Assembly (NCBI GenBank): GCA_041391505.1 | Contig: JAWKNW010000005.1 | Coordinates: 62,001 to 126,000, forward strand | Origin: Rhodothermales bacterium | GTDB lineage: Bacteria; Bacteroidota; Rhodothermia; Rhodothermales; JAHQVL01 | Direction: 5' to 3' | Length of the DNA: 64,000 nt | Shown: positions 8,839-17,624 of the stretch, in pieces | How positions within the stretch are numbered: the stretch's first letter is position 1 | Layout of the letters: each line of letters begins with the position of its first letter | Notes under the pieces: model-generated | Seen by the model: only the letters and a program-made list of their open reading frames with translations | What the model was told of the DNA's origin: nothing | Databases searched by the model: none | Translations under genes and position numbers: made by a program

Positions 8839-8955
8839 GATATATCGATGGAATCAGAAGGATGCGGCGAAAAGGGGCCCCGCTTTCGCGTGACCGAAGC
8901 CGTTACATTAATGACGATCGCTCCGTAACGTTTCAGGCGGCCCCGGATCGCCTCG

Positions 8956-9894
8956 TTACGGGGCGTTTTTCAGGCTGACGGCGTCGGCCGTTGGAAAGTT
9001 GGGCGGGACGGGGATCGTCACCTTCCCGGTGGCCAGCCACTCGACGCTCCGGTTGAGCACCGTCCGGAAACCGACATCGTAAAAGGCGCGCTCGTCGTCC
9101 TGGTTGGCCCAGTGGTGGCCGGGGAGGAACGTCAGCACCTTGCCCTGGCCGTAGGGAATCCACCAGATCATCAGCTCGTTTTTGCCCGTGCCGCCCCAGG
9201 TGGTGTCCGAATAGGCCGAGGCGAGGATGTTCATGTTCTCGGCCGGCCCGCGTTGGCCGTGGTAGAGTTCGTCATGCGGATGCATCCACATGTCGGGCAG
9301 GCCTTTCATGATGGGGTTTTCCCGGTCCCGGATCTCGATCTTCCAGTCGTGCAGCTTGCCATGTCCCGAGCGCGGCCCTTCGCCAGGGCCGAGGCGGACG
9401 GGCGCGCCGGCGTCGTCGAGATAGACGGTCGTGCCGTCGTCGGGCCGGCGCCAGAGCATGCCCACCATCTGCTCGTACGCCGTCCAGCCGGGGAACGGGT
9501 TGTTCGAGGCGTGGACCATGAGCGCGGTGCCGCCGCCGTTGATGTAGGACTCGAAGGCCGATTTTACGTCGTCGGGCCACATCTCACCGTTGTAGTCGAG
9601 CACGACGACATCGTAGCTGCCGAAGTCCGGATGCCAGTCGTTCCACGCTTCCGGCGCGCTGCCTTTCGGCGGGGTGAGCGTCTTGGTGACCTCGAACAGC
9701 CCGGGCTCTTCCAGGATGTTCATGAGCAGGACGTTGGTTTCTTCCCAGGCGTGGTTGTTCTGGCCGCTGAGGAATAGGACGGAGGATTTTTCGGCGGGCA
9801 TGTCGGATGTCGATGAGGCCTGCTGGCACGCGGATAGCGCAAACAACGCTACGACAAGGCTGTAGCCCGACAGGCGGAGGTAGGCGGTACGCAT
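8956..9894 (-). CDS. ThuA-like domain lipoprotein
   Basis: A 312-residue protein with signal MRTAYLRLSGYSLVVALFALSAC, in which LSAC is a good lipobox, so it is probably lipid-anchored. The body is a ThuA/glutamine-amidotransferase-like fold: VLFLSGQNNHAWEETN, YDVVVLDYNGEMW, YINGGGTALMVHASNNPF, the conserved HDELYHGQRG and ELMIWWIPYGQGKVLTFLPGHH. ThuA-like domains occur in sugar- and trehalose-utilisation proteins of Bacteroidota and Planctomycetota. The exact reaction is unknown and no sugar-utilisation genes adjoin it here. Confidence 0.85.
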   Translation of the reverse strand: MRTAYLRLSGYSLVVALFALSACQQASSTSDMPAEKSSVLFLSGQNNHAWEETNVLLMNILEEPGLFEVTKTLTPPKGSAPEAWNDWHPDFGSYDVVVLDYNGEMWPDDVKSAFESYINGGGTALMVHASNNPFPGWTAYEQMVGMLWRRPDDGTTVYLDDAGAPVRLGPGEGPRSGHGKLHDWKIEIRDRENPIMKGLPDMWMHPHDELYHGQRGPAENMNILASAYSDTTWGGTGKNELMIWWIPYGQGKVLTFLPGHHWANQDDERAFYDVGFRTVLNRSVEWLATGKVTIPVPPNFPTADAVSLKNAP

Positions 9895-9978
9895 CGGTAA
9901 GGCGGGATGGGTTGGAGGGAAACGGTTAAGTATAGGCGTTGGGCGGGGGAGGATGCAAGGTGGCTTCGCATCGGCGTT

Positions 9979-10758
9979 TTAATCGCGATCCCTGAGGATC
10001 AGGTGCGCCGCGAGCCGCGCCGCCGGCTCGGGAAGCAGCCGCGACATCAGGTGGTAGTACCAGGTGAGCCAGCCGATGCGCCAGTGAAGCCGCCGGCCGT
10101 GCGCGGCCTTCCAGACGTAGCCGGCGATCCGTTCGGGCGTCAGGCGGACCTGCCGCGACGTCAATCCGCTCCATTGCGACGACGCCGTCGTGGCCAGATC
10201 GGTGCGCACCCATACGGGCATCAGGTCGCACACCCGGATCCCGTCGGCGCGCAGCGCGACGTCCAGGCCCTGGGTGATGCTGCGGACGGCCATCTTCGAT
10301 GCGGCGTAAGCGGTAAGGTGGGGATGGCCGTAGATGGCGGAGGCCGATGACATGTTGACGATCCGCGCCGGCCGGCTCGCCCGCAGCAGCGGCAGCGCCT
10401 GCAGCGTCGTGTTGAGCACGCCCCAGACGTTGATGTCGATCACCCGGCGCTGCTCGCCGGCGGGAATCTCGGCGAAGGCGCCCGCCCGGATGATGCCGGC
10501 GTTGTTGAACAGCACGTCCATCCGGCCGCCGGTGCGCGCGCCGAAGTGCGCCACGGCATCGCGCATGCTCGCTTCCTCGCAGACGTCCGCCGGCCCGGCG
10601 CAGCATCGATCGCTGCCGAGCTGTGCTGCGAGGTCCTCCACGCCGGCGCGATCGATGTCGTAGAGCCCCACGAACCAGCCTCGGGCGGCGAAGAGTTCGG
10701 CGGTCGCTTTGCCGATGCCGGCGGCGGCGCCCGTGATGAAGATCGAGGGCGTGCTCAT
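9979..10758 (-). CDS. short-chain dehydrogenase/reductase
   Basis: A 259-residue classical SDR. It has the TGAAAGIGKATAELFAARG nucleotide-binding motif, a DIDRAG stretch after beta 2 that suggests NAD(H) preference, NNAGIIRAG, an active-site serine in MSSASAIYG and YAASKMA with the catalytic Tyr-x3-Lys. The C-terminal helix (WLTWYYHLMSRLLPEPAARL) is hydrophobic and could associate with membrane. It lies 4 nt downstream of an SCP2-like lipid-binding protein, which hints at a lipid or sterol-like substrate. Confidence 0.9.
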   Translation of the reverse strand: MSTPSIFITGAAAGIGKATAELFAARGWFVGLYDIDRAGVEDLAAQLGSDRCCAGPADVCEEASMRDAVAHFGARTGGRMDVLFNNAGIIRAGAFAEIPAGEQRRVIDINVWGVLNTTLQALPLLRASRPARIVNMSSASAIYGHPHLTAYAASKMAVRSITQGLDVALRADGIRVCDLMPVWVRTDLATTASSQWSGLTSRQVRLTPERIAGYVWKAAHGRRLHWRIGWLTWYYHLMSRLLPEPAARLAAHLILRDRD

Positions 10759-10762
10759 GGGC

Positions 10763-11206
10763 TCAGGAGGATGAGGGATAGGTCGAGTCGACCGTCATGG
10801 CGGCTTCGAGCATGGCGAAGGCCGCATTGGCGTAGGGCATCAACGAAAACAGGCTGCCTTTCTTGAGTCGGAGCTTGCCGGAGAGCAGCGTCGTCATCGG
10901 ATCCACGACCTTTTCGAGCAGGCCCCGCCAGGCATCGATCGGGCCGGAGACGACATACGGGACGTCCGCCTCGTCGGCCGGTGTCGCCAGGCGCACACCC
11001 TTGCAGCGGCCGGCTTCGAGGTCGAGGTACAGCGCCCGATCCACGGGTATGCCCTGGGAAGGGTCGGCCTCGAGGATAAAGACCATGGGTTTTTTCCAGG
11101 ACGAGGCTGCCTTGCGGTAGGCGTCCGACGTTTCCAGCTTGCCGCACCAGGCCGCGGCCCACGCATCGGTAAATATTTCGGGCATGTTCTCAGAAAGGGT
11201 CGACAC
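10763..11206 (-). CDS. SCP2-type lipid/sterol carrier domain protein
   Basis: A 147-residue protein consisting of one SCP2-like domain: FTDAWAAAWCGKLETSDAYRK, then KPMVFILEADP, RALYLDLEAGRCKGVRL, VPYVVSGPIDAWRGLLEKVVDPMTTLLSGKLRLKKGSLFSLM. This is the fold used for binding hydrophobic ligands. It is flanked by two SDR genes at 4 and 24 nt, so the three form an operon plausibly modifying a carried lipid; the ligand is unknown. Confidence 0.8.
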   Translation of the reverse strand: MSTLSENMPEIFTDAWAAAWCGKLETSDAYRKAASSWKKPMVFILEADPSQGIPVDRALYLDLEAGRCKGVRLATPADEADVPYVVSGPIDAWRGLLEKVVDPMTTLLSGKLRLKKGSLFSLMPYANAAFAMLEAAMTVDSTYPSSS

Positions 11207-11230
11207 ACAGGGGCGCGGCCTGTCCGGCGC

Positions 11231-12106
11231 TCAGCTTCGGACGCGCGCGACTTCGGCCTTTAGATACGCCGGCAGCCGATGCGTTCCAAATGGCGGCGCG
11301 ACGATGTCGGTGGTGCTCACGCGCTCGAAAAAGGCGAGCAGCTGGCTGAGCCGCGGATCGAACGGGGCGATGAGCAACCGGTTGGCGCCCATCACGAAAC
11401 GCGGCAGTTGCACGTAGCGGGGCTTCTGCCGGCTGGCCGTGAAGGCAAGATCGAATACTTCCTGCCGCGTGAAGATGTCCGGGCCACCGACGGGGACCAC
11501 CGCCTCGCCGGCCTCGATCGCGTTGGCGCAGACCGCGGCGAGGTCGGCCTCATGGATGGGGTTCGTCCGCGCCGACCCGTCGCCGATCAGCGGGGCGATG
11601 CCGTAGCGCACGATTCTCGGGATGACGGAAAACGCGGAGAAATAGCCGGTGGGCTGAACGATCGAGTAGGCCAGGCCGGAGTCCTGCAGCGCGTCCTCGA
11701 AGTCCGTGTGCGCCTTAACATAGGCCAGATGCCGGAGTTCGGGCTTCCGAAAGACGGACGCGTACCCGAAATGCCGCACGCCGGCTTGCCGGGCAGCGGT
11801 CAACAGGCTGAGGTTGCCTTTAAAATCGACCGTGTGGAAGTCCGGCGACCACAGCTTCGGAGCCATGCTCAGCGAGGCCCCTACCGCCGAAAATACCGTG
11901 TCGACGCCCTCGCAGGCTTCGCGGACGGCGCGCCCATCGCGGATATCGGCAACGCGGTGGTCGTCGGACGATTCCGGCGCCGGGCCGGCGGTGCGACTCA
12001 GCGTGCGAACCCACCACCCCCGCGACGTGAATTCGCGCGTCAGGTGCCCTCCCAGCGTTCCGGAGGCGCCTGCGATCAGGATCCGGCCTTTTGTTGTGCC
12101 CGTCAT
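11231..12106 (-). CDS. atypical SDR / NAD(P)H-binding (NmrA-like) protein
   Basis: A 291-residue protein beginning with a Rossmann motif ILIAGASGTLGGHL, an arginine after beta 2 (VRTLSR) consistent with NADP, VDTVFSAVGASLS, and YASVFRKPEL in place of the classical YxxxK, as in extended or atypical SDRs of the NmrA/NAD-epimerase type. It is the first gene of a three-gene minus-strand operon with an SCP2 protein and a classical SDR. Substrate unknown. Confidence 0.85.
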   Translation of the reverse strand: MTGTTKGRILIAGASGTLGGHLTREFTSRGWWVRTLSRTAGPAPESSDDHRVADIRDGRAVREACEGVDTVFSAVGASLSMAPKLWSPDFHTVDFKGNLSLLTAARQAGVRHFGYASVFRKPELRHLAYVKAHTDFEDALQDSGLAYSIVQPTGYFSAFSVIPRIVRYGIAPLIGDGSARTNPIHEADLAAVCANAIEAGEAVVPVGGPDIFTRQEVFDLAFTASRQKPRYVQLPRFVMGANRLLIAPFDPRLSQLLAFFERVSTTDIVAPPFGTHRLPAYLKAEVARVRS

Positions 12107-12208
12107 CGCGTGCTCTTCTCGACGTCGAAAGAATGGAACGTCTCAAAATAGCTGCGAACGGTCGGGAAAAGCAAAGCGCGCGGCCCCCGATCGGTATGAT
12201 AGCTGCAG

Positions 12209-12309
12209 GATCTATGATTAGAGATCAAGGATCAAGGATTAAGGATCAAGGATTGAGGCTGAGTATCCTTGATCGTCAATCCTTGATCCTTGATCTCTAA
12301 TCATAGATC
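12209..12309. repeat. heptamer repeat region B: 32-bp perfect inverted repeat built of heptamers
   Basis: The left arm 12209-12240 and right arm 12278-12309 are exact reverse complements over 32 bases. Each arm contains tandem 7-mers: tcaagga twice, then ttaagga, tcaagga and ttgaggc running into the loop on the left, and ccttgat units on the right. The 37-nt centre adds a further 8-bp pairing (gatcaagg / ccttgatc). It can form a long cruciform or RNA hairpin just past the stop of the minus-strand PilX-like gene. Confidence 0.92.
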
Positions 12310-12322
12310 TGCCTTCTCCCGC

Positions 12323-14158
12323 TCAATTCTGGATCGACGGGTTGCCCGGGTCGCCGGGGTCCCACGAGCGGGTCCAGGTGCCGAGGTGCATGAGGCCGAA
12401 GGTGCCCCCGCTGAATTCGGAAACGAGGCTGAAGACGGTGCTCGGATCCTCGCTGATCGTGGCGTCCGGGCCGATGTTCAGCGTGAGGCCGTAGTCCAGG
12501 TCGGTCAGATGGCTGATGAAGTCGTTCATCTCGTTCTCGAACTCGGTCTCTTCGTCGCCGGTGCGCCGGTGCCAGTACAGGCTGGCCTCGTACATCTTGA
12601 GGTCGAACCCGAAGGTGCGCTGATAGATGCGGAAGGTGAGCGCATCCATGCGGTTATAGTGCGACCACACGCATTCCGGACCCGACTCCGGGTTGGGTCC
12701 CCCCGCACAACCAACATGCGCCTCGCCGGCCTTATCCCATAACTTCTTCAGCGCGCTCAGGCGCGTGACGGCGATATCGAACGTCTCGAGGTCGCTGACG
12801 GTGAAGATGCGCGTGCGCAAGGGCGCAAAGGCGGAAAACTGGTAGAGCGGTCCGAACCCGGTGCCGATCTGATGCACTTCTTCCGCTTCACCGTGCAGCT
12901 GGAAGCGCACCAGCCCCCGGCCGTGGTTGACGTTGTTGAAGACCTCGATGAAGATGCTGTCGCTGGGGCTCAGGGTGCCCAGGGTGGCGTCGAACGCGTT
13001 GTATCCCTGGTGGTTGGGGAAGGCGGGATTGTCGGCGTGCCACACGACGTAGTTGCCCTGCGCCGCCGTATAGTCATGCGTGTGCTTGAGCACCATCCCG
13101 TTGACGATCATGTCGCTGGGGGCGCCAAACGGCGTCGGCCAGACGCCGGACACGTCGCGCATGACCGACAGGTCCATGTGCCCGGTGTTGGGCATGCCGT
13201 CCTGAAGGGCGACGAGGTTGCCTTCGATGTCGACGAAACCGCTCAGGTCGATGACCGGGCTCGTGTCGCCGGCCGGCGGCTTCACCAGGATGATGCCGTC
13301 CCACTGGAAGGTCACGCCGGCGGGCACGATCAGGTCGCCCTCGACGACGAGGATGCCCTTGCCCTGAAAGTCGTTCGTCAGCGAAAGGCTGCCCTGGACG
13401 GTGAGCATGGCGTTGCCGCCCGACATCCCGAACGTCCCGCCCAGGCCGCTCACGTCGGCTACCGTGGTGGTGGCCGCCGGGTAGTTGGCGGCAAACAGCT
13501 CCACGGCCTCGCCGATCTGGTCCGGATAAAACGCGCCGTTCATCGTGTCGTAGAGGTCGCGCTGCGCCTGGTCGATTTCGAGCACGTCGATGCCGAACGC
13601 CCCGAGCTCGCTATCCATCGCCGTCAGCTGCTGGCTCATGCCGAGGCCGTAATCCCCGAGGCTCCCGGTCATCTGGAGGTCGGTGAACAAGACCTCGTCC
13701 AGTTCGGATAGGCTCTGGTTGTCCAGACCAACGCTGTTGAAGTTGAGCGTCGCCGCCGGGTCGATCGTCGGATTCACCTTGTTGACCTTCAGCTGGATGG
13801 CGTTGAGCAGAAAGTCATTCCAGGCATAGCGGCTGCGAATCTCATGCACGGTCTGCTGGAACGCGGCGCGGACGGTGAAGTCCAGCGTGTCGTTCGCGAC
13901 GGAGAAGTGGACGACGTCGATCTGGCCGCCCCCCTTGTTCATCGTGCTGAACGCCGGCGTCGTGCCGGTGCCGTTCGTCCCCACCCAGCCGGCGAGGACG
14001 AGCTTTCGCCCCTCGTAGGCGAGTTCTTTGGCGACGATGCGGGCCTGATTGGCCGTTTCTTTTTCACCGGTCCGGTTGGAGCTGAGCTGCGCGTTGTAGA
14101 GCAGCAACAGGGTCGAAAACGTCACGGCGATGACGGAGAGGAGTGCGCCTTTTCCCAT
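12323..14158 (-). CDS. membrane-anchored PilX-like protein (putative pilus-like assembly component)
   Basis: A 611-residue protein with one N-terminal membrane helix (GALLSVIAVTFSTLLLLYNAQL) followed by a polar alpha-helical stretch, the architecture of PilX-type minor pilins but without a Gly/Glu prepilin peptidase motif. Residues about 230-310 contain a repeated beta pattern (MLTVQGSLSLTND, GKGILVVEGDLIVP, FQWDGIILV) like that in the C-terminal domain of PilX-family proteins. The remaining C-terminal half matches nothing I know. It is the last gene of a three-gene operon with PilW- and PilV-like proteins. Assignment is by architecture and context. Confidence 0.55.
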   Translation of the reverse strand: MGKGALLSVIAVTFSTLLLLYNAQLSSNRTGEKETANQARIVAKELAYEGRKLVLAGWVGTNGTGTTPAFSTMNKGGGQIDVVHFSVANDTLDFTVRAAFQQTVHEIRSRYAWNDFLLNAIQLKVNKVNPTIDPAATLNFNSVGLDNQSLSELDEVLFTDLQMTGSLGDYGLGMSQQLTAMDSELGAFGIDVLEIDQAQRDLYDTMNGAFYPDQIGEAVELFAANYPAATTTVADVSGLGGTFGMSGGNAMLTVQGSLSLTNDFQGKGILVVEGDLIVPAGVTFQWDGIILVKPPAGDTSPVIDLSGFVDIEGNLVALQDGMPNTGHMDLSVMRDVSGVWPTPFGAPSDMIVNGMVLKHTHDYTAAQGNYVVWHADNPAFPNHQGYNAFDATLGTLSPSDSIFIEVFNNVNHGRGLVRFQLHGEAEEVHQIGTGFGPLYQFSAFAPLRTRIFTVSDLETFDIAVTRLSALKKLWDKAGEAHVGCAGGPNPESGPECVWSHYNRMDALTFRIYQRTFGFDLKMYEASLYWHRRTGDEETEFENEMNDFISHLTDLDYGLTLNIGPDATISEDPSTVFSLVSEFSGGTFGLMHLGTWTRSWDPGDPGNPSIQN

Positions 14159-14201
14159 GGGTGAGTCCTGGTGACAATGTGCGGGATGAACAGGGGCGTG
14201 T

Positions 14202-14900
14202 TTACTCCCAGTTCAGCAGGTCGACGGTGGAGCCGTACCGGCTGAAATTCAACTGGCTGTTTGCGGTCTGATCGGAGGCGATGCGTTCGATACCTTCCTG
14301 GGCCATCTGGACCTGGAAGCGGATGCGGGCGAGGTCGGTCGGGCAACCCGCGGTACCGATGGGTTCGAAGTTGAAGACGCCGCGCCGCGCATACTCCACG
14401 GCGAAATACGTGATGTACGACTGGGTGCGGCCCGTCACGACGCCGCCCACGATCCGCTCGAGGCGGTAAAGCGGGTGGTTGACGGTGACGTTGCCCATCT
14501 GCCGGCTGACCGATGCGCCGCCCGGGTCGCGGACGAGGAGATAGTTCACGACGGATAACGGCGCGTTGCCCGGGTCGAGCGAGTCGACCTGCGCGTACGG
14601 ATCCGTCATCGTCACAAACGAAAACGACAGGGTGGTGTCGCCGCTGGCCGTCGTATTGCAGGTCCAGCTGCCGCCCGAAAGGATGCCGCGGGAGGCGGCA
14701 TCCGCGGTCTGGACGTCGGTGCGCATGTTGCGGATGTCGATTTCCAGCATTTCGGAAAGATCGAGCGTGGCCTGGCGAACCATGGCGTTGACGGTCGTTT
14801 CGGAGGCGGACTGCACCCCGCGCACCTGCAGGAGCGCGAAGATGAGAATCAGTACGGAACCGATGATGAGCGCCGAAAGATGGTCTAGAATTACTTGCAT
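14202..14900 (-). CDS. membrane-anchored PilW-like protein
   Basis: A 232-residue protein with an N-terminal membrane helix (LSALIIGSVLILIFALLQV) followed by an amphipathic helix (SASETTVNAMVRQATLDLSEMLEIDIRNM) and a beta-rich remainder (TLSFSFVTMTD, RLERIVGG, YFAVEY, ARIRFQVQMAQEG). This layout resembles PilW/GspJ-type pseudopilins, but the prepilin cleavage motif is absent. Two cysteines (WTCNTT and TAGCPTD) could form a disulphide outside the membrane. It is the middle gene of the three-gene unit, 43 nt before the PilX-like gene. Confidence 0.55.
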   Translation of the reverse strand: MQVILDHLSALIIGSVLILIFALLQVRGVQSASETTVNAMVRQATLDLSEMLEIDIRNMRTDVQTADAASRGILSGGSWTCNTTASGDTTLSFSFVTMTDPYAQVDSLDPGNAPLSVVNYLLVRDPGGASVSRQMGNVTVNHPLYRLERIVGGVVTGRTQSYITYFAVEYARRGVFNFEPIGTAGCPTDLARIRFQVQMAQEGIERIASDQTANSQLNFSRYGSTVDLLNWE

Positions 14901-14976
14901 GATGGTGTATTGCGAAAGCCGGATTCAGCGATTGGGGCGGAGGCCAGGGATGGGGTCGGGCGCAGGCTGCTCAATG

Positions 14977-15510
14977 TTAGACATAATCTGAGACGGCGAT
15001 GGGGCGGTCGGCGACGATGCGCACCCCGCCGCCGGCAATCTCCTCTCGGGACTCGACCGTGATGATGAGCCGTTTCATCAGCGTCTTCACGCCAGGGCCC
15101 GGCGTTCCGGTCGGGTTGCTGGCATCCACATACTGCACGCTGTAGCTGGCGCGGAGGCGGTACGTTTCGTTGCTCAGCGTATGCACGACGGTGGAATCGA
15201 CGTAACCGTGAAAGTCGTCGATGTCGTCGAAGGTGCTGATATCGCCCGCCGTTTCGCCGCTTTCCACGCCAAACGAGCCCGAAGAGGTGAGGTCGACCAC
15301 GTCGGTGATGAGGGTGGACATGCCGAGCCGGGCTTCGTCGAACGCGTAGCTCGAAAGTTCGCTCAGGCGGCGTTGCGCGTAGTCGCTCGCCGCGGCTTCG
15401 AGTTCCCGGACATGCGCGGTGCGTTGTAGCATAAAGATCGACCGCTGCTGGTTCATCGCGATGGTTGTGATGATCAGCAACGCGCCAAGCGCGAGAAGCG
15501 TCTGTTGCAT
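14977..15510 (-). CDS. membrane-anchored PilV/pseudopilin-like protein
   Basis: A 177-residue protein with an N-terminal membrane helix (TLLALGALLIITTIAM) and a following helix rich in Glu, Arg and Ala (VRELEAAASDYAQRRLSEL), then beta strands such as YRLRASYSVQYVD and KRLIITVES. It is shaped like a PilV/GspI pseudopilin but lacks a prepilin peptidase site. It is first in the three-gene minus-strand unit. No secretion ATPase, prepilin peptidase or PilC-type gene is present in the window. Confidence 0.5.
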   Translation of the reverse strand: MQQTLLALGALLIITTIAMNQQRSIFMLQRTAHVRELEAAASDYAQRRLSELSSYAFDEARLGMSTLITDVVDLTSSGSFGVESGETAGDISTFDDIDDFHGYVDSTVVHTLSNETYRLRASYSVQYVDASNPTGTPGPGVKTLMKRLIITVESREEIAGGGVRIVADRPIAVSDYV

Positions 15511-15634
15511 AGCCTACGATGTAAGAGGGGGGCGCGATGGAGTGCGCCGAGCGCGTCGGGGGGAGAGGTGCCGCGCTCTGATTAGCGATAGCTAAACCTT
15601 AGCAAGATGCGGGCCAAAGAGACGGGTGGGGAGG

Positions 15635-16762
15635 TCAGATCTTGAAGAACCACCGCCGGCGGTAGAGCAGGTAGCAGAGGCCCCACTCGAGCGCCAGGAC
15701 GGTGAACGCCGTCACGACCGCGCCGGCCGTCTCCGGCAGATGGAGCCACCCGGCGATGCCGAGGGTGAAGATGCCGACGAAGCCGTTGAACCACTGATGG
15801 CCGACCGTCTCAAAGAAGAGGTAAATAAAGATGGAGTTGGCCCCGACGACAACGAAAAAAGGCGCAAAACGTCTGTAGCCTTTTACGTCGACCAGCGCGT
15901 ACGTCGCCGCCAGCGCCAGCAGGCACCATCCGCCGGACACGATCACGAACGAACTCGTGCAGATGCGCTTGATGATGGGCGTCACGCCGGCCCCGTCGAG
16001 CCCGTAGCCGATCGCCAGACCGATAATCCCCCAGATCGCCAGCCAGCGGATCTTGTCTCCGGGCGCCCGCTCTTCCTGAAGCCACTTGCCGGCGATCACG
16101 CCCCAGATCGTGTGCGCCGACGTCGGCAGCGCGTTGATCGCCACCCAGCCGCCCCCGTTGATCTTCCCCATCAACACCATATCCATGTAGGCCCCGAAAC
16201 TCTTGCCCTGGACAAACGGCTCGTTGAAGCCCTCCAGGGGGAAGGTGCGGTACAGCACCTCGGTCAGGCCGATCAGGGCGAGCGACACGATCAGCTGGGT
16301 GCGCCACGGCAGGTTGAACAGCAGGTAGGCCACGAGAATGGTGACCGACAGCTGGGACAACACGTTCCAGAGTTCCCACACCAGATGGCCGGCGTAGCCG
16401 CAGTGCAGCATCACCCCGAACAGCAACAGCAACGCGCACCGGATGACGATATGGCGCAACGTGCCCGACCACGACTCGCCCCGCTCACGCCGTTTGCGGA
16501 CGGAGTAAGCCATCGCCACGCCGACGATGAACATGAAGAACGGCTGGATCAGGTCCCAGAAGCGCAGGCCGTTCCAGGGATGGTGATGGAACTGCGTTAC
16601 GATCGCCTCGAGGACCGGGTGGCCGGCCACGGCATCGCCCAGCGACCCGTACACGTTCGCCGCCTCGCCGGCCAGCAGCACCATGATGCCACCCCGGAAG
16701 ACATCGAGCGAGAGGAGGCGATGCGGGGGGACGTCGGCGAGCAACGGCGATCGGGTGGTCAT
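15635..16762 (-). CDS. multi-pass membrane acyltransferase-like protein (HGSNAT/DUF5009 type)
   Basis: A 375-residue integral membrane protein with about ten hydrophobic segments. The N-terminus LLSLDVFRGGIMVLL and the loop RFWDLIQPFFMFIVGVAMAYS match the bacterial relatives of heparan-alpha-glucosaminide N-acetyltransferase (DUF5009/DUF1624). A conserved-type His cluster, QFHHHPWNG, faces one side. The family is thought to transfer acyl groups to sugars across the membrane; the substrate here is unknown. It lies 10 nt downstream of the CFI-box protein gene, probably in one transcript. Confidence 0.8.
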   Translation of the reverse strand: MTTRSPLLADVPPHRLLSLDVFRGGIMVLLAGEAANVYGSLGDAVAGHPVLEAIVTQFHHHPWNGLRFWDLIQPFFMFIVGVAMAYSVRKRRERGESWSGTLRHIVIRCALLLLFGVMLHCGYAGHLVWELWNVLSQLSVTILVAYLLFNLPWRTQLIVSLALIGLTEVLYRTFPLEGFNEPFVQGKSFGAYMDMVLMGKINGGGWVAINALPTSAHTIWGVIAGKWLQEERAPGDKIRWLAIWGIIGLAIGYGLDGAGVTPIIKRICTSSFVIVSGGWCLLALAATYALVDVKGYRRFAPFFVVVGANSIFIYLFFETVGHQWFNGFVGIFTLGIAGWLHLPETAGAVVTAFTVLALEWGLCYLLYRRRWFFKI

Positions 16763-16772
16763 GGGTGCGGGG

Positions 16773-17537
16773 TCAGGAGGCGGGAGGGTGGGGCAGTCGG
16801 CGCACGATCGGATCGAGCAGGGTGCGCGTCCAGCGCGTCAGGGTGGGGCGGTCGTTCAGCAAGGCGGCGCCGCGGGGGCCCAGCGTGCTATAGTAGAACC
16901 GGATGAAACGCCGGCCGAAGGCGTTGCGGGCCAGATATACGTCGCGGAAATACCGCAGCCGATCGGTCTCGCAGGCGTCGCATCCGTACAGGGAAGACGC
17001 GACGAAGCAGTCGACGATGATGCGCTTGCAGGCGATGTCCGGATGCTCCCGGTCGGTGAAATACACGCGATACTCGTCGCCGCGCGATGCCAGCACGTCC
17101 TTGAGCGCCTCCACGGCGTTCACGATGCGCTTGATTTCGTGGTAGTAGGCGTCGCTGATGTCCTTATAGCGGCGCTGCTTCGACCGGCAGTACGACCGCT
17201 TCAGCGTTTCGAGCTGCTCCCGGCTCGCCTGGAGCGCGTCCAGCAGGACCTCCAGCTCGGCGTCGGGCTTCGGGACCTTGATCTGGATATTCGGCTCCTT
17301 GTACCAGAACTCGTTGTAGGTCTCCGGCTCCTTCTTCTCCTCACGCCGCCGGCCGCCAAACAAAAACCCCCGGGGCCGGCGCTGGGGAGATTCCTCCTCC
17401 TCGTCCTCGTCGGGCTCGTCGTCCGACTCGCTGTTTACCGCGGCCTTCAGCCCCTCGATCTGCCTTTTGGTCTGATCGGACAGGGCGTCGGTGTTTTTCG
17501 GCGGGGGATCGTTTTTGGGCGGTCTGGTCGGTTCCAC
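16773..17537 (-). CDS. CFI-box-type C-terminal domain protein with an acidic disordered N-terminus
   Basis: A 254-residue protein. Residues 1-75 are low-complexity, first Pro/Asp-rich and then strongly acidic (DDEPDEDEEEE) followed by a basic patch. The middle is helical, with many Glu/Leu/Lys and a probable coiled coil at 100-150. The C-terminus, about 185-250, carries DCFVASSLYG, then DRLRYFRDVYLARNAFGRRFIRFYYSTLGP, a clear variant of the CFI-box-CTERM pattern (usually CFIATAAYG...LRxFRD). The domain's role is unknown. It is likely co-transcribed with the membrane acyltransferase gene. Confidence 0.65.
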   Translation of the reverse strand: MEPTRPPKNDPPPKNTDALSDQTKRQIEGLKAAVNSESDDEPDEDEEEESPQRRPRGFLFGGRRREEKKEPETYNEFWYKEPNIQIKVPKPDAELEVLLDALQASREQLETLKRSYCRSKQRRYKDISDAYYHEIKRIVNAVEALKDVLASRGDEYRVYFTDREHPDIACKRIIVDCFVASSLYGCDACETDRLRYFRDVYLARNAFGRRFIRFYYSTLGPRGAALLNDRPTLTRWTRTLLDPIVRRLPHPPAS

Positions 17538-17624
17538 GAAGCTGGTTGGCTGTCCGTTCGGTGATGCTGGCGCGTGGCCAAGATACAGCAGGCCGGCGAA
17601 CCTGTAAATGGGATGAAGGGACGA

